Positions 53,914-62,779 of a stretch of DNA of 64,000 nucleotides are shown in pieces. The stretch is from NCBI RefSeq assembly GCF_026004115.1, contig NZ_BPIM01000001.1, positions 248,001-312,000 on the forward strand, written 5' to 3'. The notes beneath the pieces are model-generated. The model saw only the letters and a list, made by a program, of their open reading frames with translations, searched no databases and was not told the DNA's origin. Source of the DNA: Meiothermus sp. (GTDB taxonomy: Bacteria > Deinococcota > Deinococci > Deinococcales > Thermaceae). Every line of letters starts with the position of its first letter. Position 1 is the first letter of the stretch. The position numbers and the translations under genes are program-made.

Positions 53914-55717
53914 ATGCGGCTGGAAGATCTTCCTCCTTTGCCCGAGGCGCCAGGAGTCTACCTCTGGAAAGCTGGCGAAAGCGTCATCTACGTGGGCAAG
54001 GCCAAAAACCTCAAGGCCCGGGTGACCAGCTATTTTCACAGCGAGGGCAAAAGCCTGCGGGTTTCCCAGGAAGCCACCCACCTCGAGTTCATCGTGCTGC
54101 GCGACGAGGTGGAAGCACTTTTGCTCGAGGCCAACCTCATCAAGCACCACCGCCCCCATTACAACATCTTGATGAAGGACGATAAGCACTACCCTTTCCT
54201 GAAGCTAACCCAGGAAGAATGGCCCATGCTGATGGTAGTGCGGCGGGTGCAAAACGACGGGGCCCGCTACTGGGGGCCTTTCCCCGAGGCTTCGGCGGTG
54301 CGGCGCATCAAACGCCTGGTCGACCGCTTTTTCCCACTGCGTCAGAATTCCGGCTTCCCCTTCAAAAAAAGGCGCTACCCCTGCCTCAACCACTCCATGG
54401 GACGCTGCCTGGCCCCCTGTGTGGGCAAGGCCGACCCCGAGCAGTACCGGGTGGTGGTACAGCAAGTTGAAAACCTGCTGGACGGCAAGGTAGAGGCTCT
54501 TTACGAAAGCCTCGAGCAGCAGATGCGGGCGGCGGCCCAGCACCAGGACTTCGAGCGGGCGGCGGAGATACGCGACCAGATCGTTGCAGTGCGAAGCTTC
54601 TTTGGCACCAACCAGCAAGCCTACGACCCCGAGCTGGGCGACCTGGATTTTTTAGGTTTTGCCCGAGCGGGCGATTACGCCCTCATTCAGCACTATCAGA
54701 TGCGTGGGGGGCAGATGCTGGGGCGCATCAGCCGCTTTGTAGAGGGGGTCAAGGAGGCCAGCGACGCCGAATTGCTGGAAGCCTTTTTGCGCGACTACTA
54801 CCTCGAGGCCACCCCGCTGCCCCCGCTGGTGCTGCTGCCCTTCGATCTGGAAGCCCAGGATGCTTTCTCGGCCTTTCTGAGCAGCAAAGGGCGCAAGGTA
54901 GAAGTTCGCATCCCCCAGCGCGGCGACAAAACCCGCCTGATTGAGCTCGCCCAGAAGAACGCAGAGACCGCCTCTGCACACCGAACTCAAGGTGCTCGAG
55001 CGCAAAGGCGACCACCCCGGCCTCAAGGGGCTAATGGAGGTCTTGGGGCTTTCACGTCGCCCCTACCGCATCGAGGGCTACGATATCTCCAACCTGCTGG
55101 GCGAGAGCGTGGTGGGCTCCATCACCGTATTCGAGGGGGGGCGCCCCAAAAAAGCCGAGTACCGACGCATTAAAATTAAGGGTCTGCAAGGACAGCCCGA
55201 CGACTTTTTCTCCATGGAGCAAACCATCCTCCGGCGCTTCACCGGCAGCCTGGCGGAGCAAATGCCCATCCCCGACCTGATCCTGATCGACGGCGGGCTG
55301 GGCCAGGTGCGGGCGGCTCAAAAGGGCCTGAAGCAGGCCGGCCTCGATATTCCGCTGGTGGGGTTGGCCAAGCGCGAGGAGACCCTGGTTCTGCCCGATG
55401 GACGCACCATTGGGCTTCCGCTAAGCCATCCCGCCTTGCAAATCCTGATCTACCTGCGCGACGAAACCCACCGCAACGGCCTCGAGTTCCACCGCAAACT
55501 CCGCAACCAAAAAACCCTAAAGAGCATCTTCGACGATATCCCGGGCATCGGCCCGGCCCGCAAGATGGCCCTCTTGAACCACTTCTCTACCCTGGAAGAG
55601 CTGCGGGCCATGAGTGTGGACGAGCTGGCCAGGCTGCCAGGCCTCGATAAGCGCAGCGCCCAAGCGGTGCTAAAGGCCCTGGGGGCCGGCGTCCCTTCCG
55701 AGGGGTCTAGGGCTTGA
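53914..55717 (+). pseudogene. uvrC: Excinuclease ABC subunit UvrC, interrupted by a frameshift
   Basis: UvrC makes both incisions in nucleotide-excision repair. Part 1 (53914 to about 54973) has the GIY-YIG domain (PGVYLWKAGESVIYVGKAKNL) and the UVR motif (DFERAAEIRDQI). Part 2 continues in the next frame with the RNase H-like domain (IEGYDISNLLGESVVGS, LILIDGGLGQV) and C-terminal helix-hairpin-helix motifs (IPGIGPARKMALL). The shift is near 54970-54976, at GCCTCTG where GCCCTG would restore the frame to about 600 residues. It may be an error in sequencing. If real, the 3' nuclease half is translated out of frame. Confidence 0.85.
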
Positions 55718-55977
55718 GAAGTAAAGTCCATCGTCTATGGCCTACGTCTATAGTCCAAGGTCTACGGAAGGCTTTTATCGTTTTCCCCTTTCCCTCTGCC
55801 CCTCTTGGGAGAGGCTCGAGGCAACTCCGGCTGGCTTGGCGCTCATTTTGCCGAAATAGGACACTTCACCTGGCAACCCGGTGTGGCCGGGAGAGGGGAC
55901 TGTGGCCCAGGCCTTTAGCCAGATGATGCCAGCCTGTAGACTGGCATTCCGCTCTAAGGCACGGTAGTCTTACGCCT

Positions 55978-56994
55978 ATGGAAAGCTTGCGCATGGCCCT
56001 GATGGGGGGCGGAACCGTGGGAAGCGCTTTGGCCGAGCTGTTGCCTTTGCACCGGGCTCGCTTTGAGGCCCTGGGGCTCGAGGTCGAACTGGCCCGGGTG
56101 CTGGTGCGCGATACCCGCAAAAGTCGGCCCGGCATTCCCAGCCGGCTGCTGACCGATAACCCGGAGGGCTTTCTGGACGACGTGGACGTGCTGGTAGAGG
56201 TAGCAGGTGGCACCACCGTAGCCGCAAACCTGGTGTTGCAGGCGCTGGAGGAGGGCCTGCTGGTGGTCACGGCCAACAAAGCCCTGCTGGCCGAGCGCTG
56301 GGACGAGTTGCGTCCCTACGCCGAGGAGGGCAACCTCTACTACGAGGCCAGCGTAATGGCCGGGACGCCCATCCTGGGGGCCCTGCAAAGCCTGTGGGGC
56401 AACCAGACCCTGGAGATGCACGGCATTGTGAACGGCACCTGTAGCTACCTGATCCGGCGCATGGAGGAGGGCGCGACCTACGACGAAGCCTTCCAGGAAG
56501 CCAGCAACCTGGGCTACCTCGAGGCCGACCCCAACCTGGACGTGGGTGGGATTGACTCGGCGCACAAAATTACCGTACTGGGGCGGCTTACAGTAGACCC
56601 CGGCCTGCGCTGGGACAAGGTTTTGAGCCGCACCAGGGGCATCCAGCACCTCACCCCCCAGATGCTCCAGCAAGCCCGCGCCGAGGGCTACGCCATCAAG
56701 CTGGTGGCCAGCCTCTTCCCCGAAAAGGGCGAGTGGGTGGCGGCGGTGCGTCCGGTGCGCCTGCCTGAGTCGCACCCGCTGGTCACCATGGGCAGCGGAC
56801 GCAACGCCCTGGTTTACCGGGGCGACCCGGTGGGGCAGCTGGTGTTTGCGGGCGCCGGAGCCGGTGGGGGTGTGACGGCGAGCGCTGTCCTGGGTGATTT
56901 GTACCGAGCCTTGTTGGGTACGCCCGGACACCTGCCCATTCCTGCGGCCGTTCCGGTTACCACGCAGGAAGTAGAGCAGCTACAGGAAGTTTGA
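55978..56994 (+). CDS. hom: Homoserine dehydrogenase
   Basis: Reduces aspartate semialdehyde to homoserine in threonine/methionine synthesis. The NAD(P)-binding motif LMGGGTVGSAL is at 8-18. VLVEVAGGTT and VTANKALLAE follow, and the catalytic domain carries NGTCSYLIRRMEEG and NLGYLEADPNLDVGGIDSAHK, including the catalytic Lys/Asp region. It is 338 residues, without an ACT regulatory domain. It is located 107 bp before thrC on the same strand. Confidence 0.94.
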   Translation: MESLRMALMGGGTVGSALAELLPLHRARFEALGLEVELARVLVRDTRKSRPGIPSRLLTDNPEGFLDDVDVLVEVAGGTTVAANLVLQALEEGLLVVTANKALLAERWDELRPYAEEGNLYYEASVMAGTPILGALQSLWGNQTLEMHGIVNGTCSYLIRRMEEGATYDEAFQEASNLGYLEADPNLDVGGIDSAHKITVLGRLTVDPGLRWDKVLSRTRGIQHLTPQMLQQARAEGYAIKLVASLFPEKGEWVAAVRPVRLPESHPLVTMGSGRNALVYRGDPVGQLVFAGAGAGGGVTASAVLGDLYRALLGTPGHLPIPAAVPVTTQEVEQLQEV

Positions 56995-57100
56995 GTCATG
57001 TTGGCGAATATGCAACAAAGGGCCGAAAGCACACAGGTCAGCCGTCCTGAGACCAGCGACCTGAGCCCCGCAACGCACCCGTTATGATGAGTTCCGCTCT

Positions 57101-58429
57101 ATGATTCGCTACTACAGCACCCGCGACCCCCACAAAAACCTGGTGCGCTTCGAGGAGGCCCTGCTCAAAGGGCTAGCGCCGGACGGCGGCCTGTACGTAC
57201 CTGACCAGATTCCCAAGCTCGACCCAGACCTGTGGCAGCGGGCCAACTCCATTGCCGAGGTGGGAGTGGCGGTTCTGAGAGAATGGCTGAAGGATGAAAT
57301 ACCTCTGGCCGACCTCGAGGCCATCGTGCGAGATGCCCTGAATTTTCCCTGCCCGCTGGTGAAGCTCTCGGACGATTTATATGTGCTCGAGCTTTTCCAT
57401 GGCCCCACCCTTTCCTTCAAGGATTTTGGCGCCCGCACCATGGCCCGCCTGATGCAGTATTTTCTGCGCAAGCGGGGCGAGCGCCGCATTATTTTGGTGG
57501 CCACCTCCGGCGACACCGGCAGCGCAGTGGCCGACGGCTTTGCAGGCCAGGACAACATCGAGGTGGTGCTGCTCTACCCCAAGGGCAAGGTGAGCGAGGT
57601 GCAGGAACGCCAGCTCATCACCGAGCGCCAGGGCGTGCGCAGCTTTGCCGTGGAGGGCACCTTCGACGACTGCCAGCGCATGGTCAAGGAAGCTTTCGTA
57701 GACCCCGAGCTTTCGCACCTGCCCCTGAGCAGTGCCAACTCCATCAACATCGGGCGGCTGTTGCCGCAAGCCCTTTACTATCTGTGGGCCGCCGGTCAGA
57801 TCAACAACCGCCCCCTCTCCCCTACGGGGGGAGGGGGCCGGGGGGTGGGGGCGGAAATCAACTTTTGTGTTCCCAGCGGTAACCTAGGCAACCTTATGGC
57901 CGGCGTGCTGGCCGCCCTGATGGGCCAGCCGGTGCACCGGTTTATCGCTGCCCACAACGACAACCACTTCTTCCCCGACTTCCTGCAGGGCAAAGTTGAG
58001 GCCTATCAGTTCCACCCCACCATCGCCACCCTATCCAACGCCATGGACGTGGGCTCGCCCAGCAACTTCGAGCGCCTGTACACGCTTTTGGGGAGTGAAC
58101 GGCTGCGTTCGTGGATTTGGGGAACCACTGTCTCCAACGAATCTACGCTCGAGCGCATGAAAGAAACCCACGATAAATACGGCTATACCGCCTGTCCGCA
58201 CACCGCCGTTGGCCTGGAGGCCCAGACGCGTTACCGCCGGGAAACCGGCGACCCCACCCCCCTCATCAGCCTGGCCTGCGCCCATCCAGCCAAGTTCCCG
58301 GACGTGGTCTTGCGGGCCCTGGGCCAAGAACCTCCCAGGGAGGAGGCTCTGGAAAGCCTGTATAGCCGCCCCACCCGCGTACAAACCATCGGCGCTACCC
58401 TGTCCGCCCTCAAGGCCCACTTACTGTAG
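57101..58429 (+). CDS. thrC: Threonine synthase with in-frame palindromic insertion
   Basis: PLP enzyme that makes threonine from O-phosphohomoserine. The PLP lysine lies in GPTLSFKDFGAR near residue 107, and ATSGDTGSAVADGF and SSANSINIGRLLPQ are conserved. Around residues 235-252 the family sequence GQIN-FCVPSGN is split by a glycine-rich insert (RPLSPTGGGGRGVGAEIN) encoded by a 57-bp palindromic insertion flanked by ATCAAC. No homoserine kinase gene was seen nearby. TATGAT lies about 15 bp before the ATG, so the transcript may have a very short leader. Confidence 0.93.
   Translation: MIRYYSTRDPHKNLVRFEEALLKGLAPDGGLYVPDQIPKLDPDLWQRANSIAEVGVAVLREWLKDEIPLADLEAIVRDALNFPCPLVKLSDDLYVLELFHGPTLSFKDFGARTMARLMQYFLRKRGERRIILVATSGDTGSAVADGFAGQDNIEVVLLYPKGKVSEVQERQLITERQGVRSFAVEGTFDDCQRMVKEAFVDPELSHLPLSSANSINIGRLLPQALYYLWAAGQINNRPLSPTGGGGRGVGAEINFCVPSGNLGNLMAGVLAALMGQPVHRFIAAHNDNHFFPDFLQGKVEAYQFHPTIATLSNAMDVGSPSNFERLYTLLGSERLRSWIWGTTVSNESTLERMKETHDKYGYTACPHTAVGLEAQTRYRRETGDPTPLISLACAHPAKFPDVVLRALGQEPPREEALESLYSRPTRVQTIGATLSALKAHLL
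57800..57862 (+). repeat. Palindromic element inserted in thrC
   Basis: ATCAAC occurs at 57800-57805 and 57857-57862. Between lie CCCCCTCTCCCC, a TAC loop and GGGGGGAGGGGG, followed by GGGGGGTGGGGGCGG. The insertion is exactly 57 bp (19 codons) and keeps the frame. A related element lies at about 15357-15390. Confidence 0.7.
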
Positions 58430-58480
58430 AAAGCAGCCTCCTTCTGCTAAAAAACAGTAAGCTAAGGTAAGGTATCGAAC

Positions 58481-58792
58481 ATGGCAGACAAAGCAAAAGA
58501 AAAACAGAGCAAGGAACCCTTCCCGGGTGCTTACTTCGTTGGTCTAGTTATTACCCTGGTTCTCCTGATCGTTGTGGTGGCGGTGGGGGCCGGTTTACCG
58601 CCGGCTATCTCAGGTTTCTCGGTGGCGCTGCTCTTGGGCCTAACGGTTAACCCCAAGTATGCCCTGGGCTTTTTGAGCGCAGGGGTACTGGCCACGCTCT
58701 TGGGCTTTGCTGGCAGTGAACCCCAGGTGGCCTGGGGCGGCCTCGGGCTGATTCTTTCCAGCCTGGTGGTCTGGCGCTTTGTCAAAGCCTGA
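58481..58792 (+). CDS. Small membrane protein, unknown
   Basis: A 103-residue protein with a charged N-terminus (MADKAKEKQSKE) and about three to four hydrophobic segments. I do not recognise a family. It is the first of three same-strand genes leading to the nitrilase-family gene and may share its transcript. Confidence 0.6.
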   Translation: MADKAKEKQSKEPFPGAYFVGLVITLVLLIVVVAVGAGLPPAISGFSVALLLGLTVNPKYALGFLSAGVLATLLGFAGSEPQVAWGGLGLILSSLVVWRFVKA

Positions 58793-58816
58793 GGCTATTT
58801 GAAGTAGGTTTGGTGT

Positions 58817-59158
58817 ATGCTGGGGGCATTTTTCAGGCGTTCGCTGGCGCCGGATCGGCTGGCCCGCACCCTCATTTATGCCGGTATTGCGGGCTTCATC
58901 TGGTTCTACTTTATTCAACCCAGCCCCTTTGGCTCCACGCTTTCGGTCACCACCCTGGTAGGGGCCGGGCTGGTGCAGTATGGCAGCGACAAACCCTTTG
59001 TCATCCCGCTTTATATCTACGTGCTGGCAGCATTGGTGCTCGCGCAGCTCGTGGGGCTGCTGCTGGGCGCAGGGGGGCAGCTCGGGGCGGCATTGCTGGG
59101 CAGCGCCCTGGGATTGGGCCTGCCCCATCTGGCTTACCGCCTGGGAGGAAAAGCATGA
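58817..59158 (+). CDS. Small membrane protein, unknown
   Basis: A 113-residue protein with three to four hydrophobic segments (TLIYAGIAGFIWFYFIQ, VLAALVLAQLVGLLLGA). Its stop codon overlaps the next ATG (ATGA), so it is translationally coupled to the amidase gene. No family recognised. Confidence 0.65.
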   Translation: MLGAFFRRSLAPDRLARTLIYAGIAGFIWFYFIQPSPFGSTLSVTTLVGAGLVQYGSDKPFVIPLYIYVLAALVLAQLVGLLLGAGGQLGAALLGSALGLGLPHLAYRLGGKA

Positions 59159-59922
59159 ACGTAGCCCTGGTTCACCTGGCCACCCGCGAAACCCCCGAAG
59201 CCACCCTCGAGGCTGCTCTGGCCCTGCTCGAGCAAGCCCACCGGCAAGGCGCCGAGGTCGCGGTGCTACCGGAGCTTTTTCCCAGCGTATACCGCTACGA
59301 GGAAGCCCACAAAACCCCCGGCGTGCTGTCTGCGGTTGCCCAGTTTTGCAAACAGTCCGGCCTCACAGTGGTGGCAGGGGTTCTCGAGCCCCATCAAGAC
59401 CGCTACGCCAACCGGGCGCAGGTGATCGGGCCCGAGGGCCTGCGGGCCACCTACACCAAAACCCACCTCATCCCCGCTTTCAACGAACCCGCTCACATGA
59501 CCCCCGGACAAGACCTGGTACACCTGGGGCTCAAGGGCTTTCAGGCTGGCATTGCCATCTGCTTCGACCTGCGCTTTCCCGAACTCTTCCGCGCGTATGC
59601 CCTGGAAGGGGTCGACCTGTTCTTGATTCCTTCGGCCTGGCCCATGAGCCGCAGCTACGCCTGGGAACTCTTTTGCAAGGCTCGAGCCGCCGAGAATCAG
59701 GCTTATCTGATTGCTGTTAACCACGCTGAAGACCCCTTTGGTGCCGCCAGCCTGGCCATTGACCCCATGGGTATGGAGATGCTGCGACTCGAAGCCGAGG
59801 GGGTGGGCGTGGTGGCGCTTGACCCCAGCTATCCAGCCCGGCTACGCCAGGAGTTTCCGGTGTTTCCCCAGCGCCGCCCAGAGCTTTACGCGGGCCTCTT
59901 AAAAAGCCCCACCAGCAAGTAA
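59155..59922 (+). CDS. Carbon-nitrogen hydrolase (nitrilase superfamily)
   Basis: Cytosolic amidase-type hydrolase with the Glu-Lys-Cys triad: VLPELF near residue 39, YTKTHLIPAF near 102 and ICFDLRFPELF near 136. Its 255 residues are normal. GGAGG eight bases before ATG 59155 and the coupling to the previous gene decide the start. A longer frame from 58810 is a shadow of the upstream gene. The substrate is unknown; omega-amidase or a repair-type amidase are possibilities. Confidence 0.88.
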   Translation: MNVALVHLATRETPEATLEAALALLEQAHRQGAEVAVLPELFPSVYRYEEAHKTPGVLSAVAQFCKQSGLTVVAGVLEPHQDRYANRAQVIGPEGLRATYTKTHLIPAFNEPAHMTPGQDLVHLGLKGFQAGIAICFDLRFPELFRAYALEGVDLFLIPSAWPMSRSYAWELFCKARAAENQAYLIAVNHAEDPFGAASLAIDPMGMEMLRLEAEGVGVVALDPSYPARLRQEFPVFPQRRPELYAGLLKSPTSK

Positions 59923-60239
59923 ACCAAAGCCCCCAGCATCAAGCCCTCGCCCCAGGCCGGGAAGTAGGGCCAGAGCATCTGCATCTCGAAGCGCCCCGCC
60001 AGCAACAGCGGCCAGGGCAGCAGGGCCCAGGCCAGCCCGTACTGCCGGTAGCCCGCCGCCAGCAGAAAGGCCAGCCCCACCCCGCGCATGTAAATAAGCC
60101 ACCCCTGCCCCAGCTCGTTCTGGTAAATGAACCAGAGGAGGTTGAGCCAGACCCCCACTCCCCCCCAGGCCCAGCCAAAGCGGCGTATAGCTGTCAATGC
60201 CAAGAAAAACAAACCCAGGGCGACGAAAAGATCAAGCAT
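59886..60239 (-). CDS. Small membrane protein, convergent
   Basis: A 117-residue hydrophobic protein with four to five membrane segments and Trp-rich loops (WAWGGVGVWLNLLWFIYQNE). No family recognised. It overlaps the 3' end of the amidase gene by about 37 bp in convergent orientation. Confidence 0.6.
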   Translation of the reverse strand: MLDLFVALGLFFLALTAIRRFGWAWGGVGVWLNLLWFIYQNELGQGWLIYMRGVGLAFLLAAGYRQYGLAWALLPWPLLLAGRFEMQMLWPYFPAWGEGLMLGALVYLLVGLFKRPA

Positions 60240-60370
60240 TGCGGCTTATTCTAGGGCATTGCCCATCTGGCTTACCAAGTGCCCCAGCATCAAGCAATCG
60301 CTGTGGCCTACAAGCCGCAGGGCTGACAAAAAATTCGGGGCTACAAGCACCCCGAATTTATAGGGTTTCA

Positions 60371-60534
60371 TACCGGATTCAAAAAGATAATCATCAAAAC
60401 CAAAGACCCCCAGAGGCTATCTTTTTGAATCCTAGAGCACTCCCTTCCAAGGGGCGGTATCGCCCTCCGCTACGCGGATAACTTCGGCCCTGTTAGTTGG
60501 CCGCCATACGGCGCCGAACTAACCGAATCTGGTA
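60371..60534 (-). mobile_element. Family B MITE, copy B7 (164 bp)
   Basis: Runs TACCGGATTC to GAATCTGGTA, flanked by TCA (60368-60370 and 60535-60537). It has the CAAGGGGCGG module of the medium-length form. It lies downstream of the V-ATPase operon. Confidence 0.85.
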
Positions 60535-60537
60535 TCA

Positions 60538-60592
60538 TACCAGATTCGGTTGATTCTTTACCTAACGGTACGAATCCACCCGACCGTGGATT
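60538..60592 (+). mobile_element. Family B MITE, partial copy B8
   Basis: Starts TACCAGATTCGGTTGATTC directly after B7's TCA duplication, opposite in orientation. It is cut off after a CACCCGACCG segment, a few bases from the stop codon of the ATPase D gene. Confidence 0.65.
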
Positions 60593-60593
60593 C

Positions 60594-61259
60594 TTACAAC
60601 CCAGCACCCTTTTCGATATGCGCCGAGACCTCACCGGTTTCCTCGGCCTCACGCCGCAAAATGGCGGCCTTGATGCGCTTGAGGGTGGTCACCTCTTCCA
60701 GCGCCCGCTGGTCGAGGGTATCGGTGACGAACTTGATTTGCTCGTTGATCTCGGGAATGGAAATTTGCTCCAGGGCGTTGACCCGGCGGTTGGTTTTCTT
60801 GATCTCTTCGCCGATTTTGCGCAAGCGGTTCTCGGTGTTGGCCACAGCGATGATGGCTTCGGCCAGCCTGCGAAAGGCTGTGGCGGCCTCGAGGGTTTTG
60901 GCGCCCACCCCAATCGGGCTGAAGGCCAGGCTACCGTCGGAGCTGGGCGCAGAAATCTTGGGTACTTTTACCCCATAGAGGCTTTCCACTTCCATGTGTA
61001 CATCGATGGGAGTACCCGAAAGCGACTCCACCGCCTCCGGGGTATCGAAAGCCTTGGCTATCAGCAAGCTGAAGTAGGCGTCCTTGGCTGCGCTGTTCAG
61101 GGCCTCGCGGGCTTTGAGCGAGTCTTGCACCAGAGCAAAAAACTCGCCAATCAGGGCATCCCGCTTGTTCTTCAGCAGGTCAACGCCTTGCAAGGCCAGT
61201 CGCTTTTGGTCGCGCTTGGCCAGCAGGGTGGAGCGTGTAGGTGAGACTTGTTCAGCCAT
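60594..61259 (-). CDS. atpD: V/A-type ATPase subunit D
   Basis: Central-shaft subunit of the rotary V/A ATPase. PTRSTLLAKRDQKRLALQGVDLLKNKRDAL is the diagnostic coiled-coil start, with a second helix RRVNALEQISIPEINEQIKF ahead of the C-terminus. Its 221 residues are normal. GGAGGTGCTA precedes the ATG at 61259. It is the last gene of the operon A-B-D. Confidence 0.95.
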   Translation of the reverse strand: MAEQVSPTRSTLLAKRDQKRLALQGVDLLKNKRDALIGEFFALVQDSLKAREALNSAAKDAYFSLLIAKAFDTPEAVESLSGTPIDVHMEVESLYGVKVPKISAPSSDGSLAFSPIGVGAKTLEAATAFRRLAEAIIAVANTENRLRKIGEEIKKTNRRVNALEQISIPEINEQIKFVTDTLDQRALEEVTTLKRIKAAILRREAEETGEVSAHIEKGAGL

Positions 61260-61280
61260 TAGCACCTCCGGTGTGCGAAT

Positions 61281-61320
61281 AGCTGATAGCTAATAGCAGT
61301 CTTTGCTATTGGCTATCAGC
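61281..61320 (-). repeat. Intergenic hairpin between ATPase B and D genes
   Basis: AGCTGATAGCTAATAGCA and TGCTATTGGCTATCAGC form a long near-perfect stem around GTCTT. It has no T-run, so it more likely affects mRNA processing or stability than termination. Confidence 0.55.
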
Positions 61321-61326
61321 AGCTCC

Positions 61327-62727
61327 TCACGCACCCACCAGCTCTTCCAGCTTGCCGGTCTTCTGGTGGTACTGCTCGATATACTCGCGCCGAATCCGCT
61401 TGAGTTCCGAAGCAGGGAAGTCGGCGAGCAAGGCCCAGCCAATGTTCAGGCTCTCCTCGATGGAACGTTCCTTCTGGCCCTGGTTGATGAACTTCTGCTC
61501 GAAGTTGGAAGCGAAGCGCAGATACTTCTTGTCAATCTCGGTCAGCGCATCCTCGCCGGTGATGGCCACCAGGCGGCGCAGGTTCACCCCACGGGCGTAG
61601 CTCGAGAAGAGCTGGTCGGCCAGCTCCTTGTGGTCGGCGCGGGTCTTGCCCTTGCCGATGCCGTTGTTCATCAGACGCGAGAGCGAGGGCTGGACGTTAA
61701 TGGGCGGGAAGATGCCCTGCTGGGCCAGGTCGCGGGCGATGAAAATCTGGCCCTCGGTAATGTAGCCGGTCAGGTCGGGAATGGGGTGGGTGATGTCGTC
61801 GCCTGGCATGGAGAGGATGGGGATTTGCGTGACCGAACCCTTCTTGCCGTGTACCACCCCGGCGCGCTCGTAGAGCGAGGCCAGGTCGGTGTACATGTAG
61901 CCGGGGTAGCCCCGGCGGCCGGGAATCTCCTCGCGGGCCCCGCCGATCTCGCGCAGGGCCTCACAGTAGTTGGTCAGGTCGGTGAGAATAACCAGCACGT
62001 GGTAGTCGTGCTCAAAGGCCAGGTACTCGGCAGCGGTGAGGGCCATGCGGGGGGTCAGGAGGCGCTCCACGGTGGGGTCGTCGGCCTTGTTGAGGAACAG
62101 CACCGAGCGCGAGAGCGCCCCGGTGCGCTCGAACTCCTGCATGAAGTAGCTCACCTCGCGCTGGGTAATGCCCATCGCGGCAAACACCACTGCGAAGCCC
62201 TCGCCTTCGCCCAGCACCTTGGCCTGACGGGCAATCTGGGCAGCCAGTTCGTTGTGGGGCAGACCCGAACCGGAGAAGATGGGCAGCTTCTGACCCCGCA
62301 CCAGGGTCATGTTCACGTCAATGGCGCTCACCCCGGTCTGGATGAACTCCTCGGGTTTCTCGCGGGCTACCGGGTTGATGGGCGCACCGTTGATGGGCAG
62401 GCGTTTGTCGGCCACCACCGGGGGCAGGCCGTCGATGGGGCGGCCAATCCCGTTGAAGGCGCGTCCCACCATCTCCTTGGAAACACCCAGGCGGGCCACG
62501 TCTTCCACCAGCGAGACGGTGGTCTTGTCGAGGTTCAGGCCCGAAGTCTCTTCAAAGACCTGTAGCACGGTGTACTGGTCGGAGACTTCAATCACCTGAC
62601 CGCCGCGCACCCGGCCCGAGCCGTCGTCGATGTTCACGATGGCGCCGTAGGCCAGGTCGGCGGCCCCCTCTAAGAACAAGAGCGGGCCCGAGACGTAAGT
62701 TACGGCGTTGTATTCTTTCTTCAGCAT
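61327..62727 (-). CDS. atpB: V/A-type ATPase subunit B
   Basis: Non-catalytic B subunit of the head. The N-terminus [20 protein letters not shown], the nucleotide-site segment [18 protein letters not shown] in place of a P-loop, and [19 protein letters not shown] are typical. Its 466 residues are normal. The frame extends upstream, but GGAGGTTCTG before ATG 62727 sets the start. It is second in the A-B-D gene order known from Thermus. Confidence 0.96.
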   Translation of the reverse strand: MLKKEYNAVTYVSGPLLFLEGAADLAYGAIVNIDDGSGRVRGGQVIEVSDQYTVLQVFEETSGLNLDKTTVSLVEDVARLGVSKEMVGRAFNGIGRPIDGLPPVVADKRLPINGAPINPVAREKPEEFIQTGVSAIDVNMTLVRGQKLPIFSGSGLPHNELAAQIARQAKVLGEGEGFAVVFAAMGITQREVSYFMQEFERTGALSRSVLFLNKADDPTVERLLTPRMALTAAEYLAFEHDYHVLVILTDLTNYCEALREIGGAREEIPGRRGYPGYMYTDLASLYERAGVVHGKKGSVTQIPILSMPGDDITHPIPDLTGYITEGQIFIARDLAQQGIFPPINVQPSLSRLMNNGIGKGKTRADHKELADQLFSSYARGVNLRRLVAITGEDALTEIDKKYLRFASNFEQKFINQGQKERSIEESLNIGWALLADFPASELKRIRREYIEQYHQKTGKLEELVGA

Positions 62728-62779
62728 CAGAACCTCCAGTTCGGCAGAAGGTGTCGCCGCGCATCGCGCAGCTTCCTCC

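Noticed and set aside
58810-59922. 370-codon version of the nitrilase-family protein
   Set aside because: The extra N-terminus overlaps another membrane protein gene in a different frame and has no homology; the ATG at 59155 has GGAGG.
61303-62565. 420-codon antisense frame opposite ATPase B
   Set aside because: Shadow of atpB; repetitive His/Gly/Val composition.
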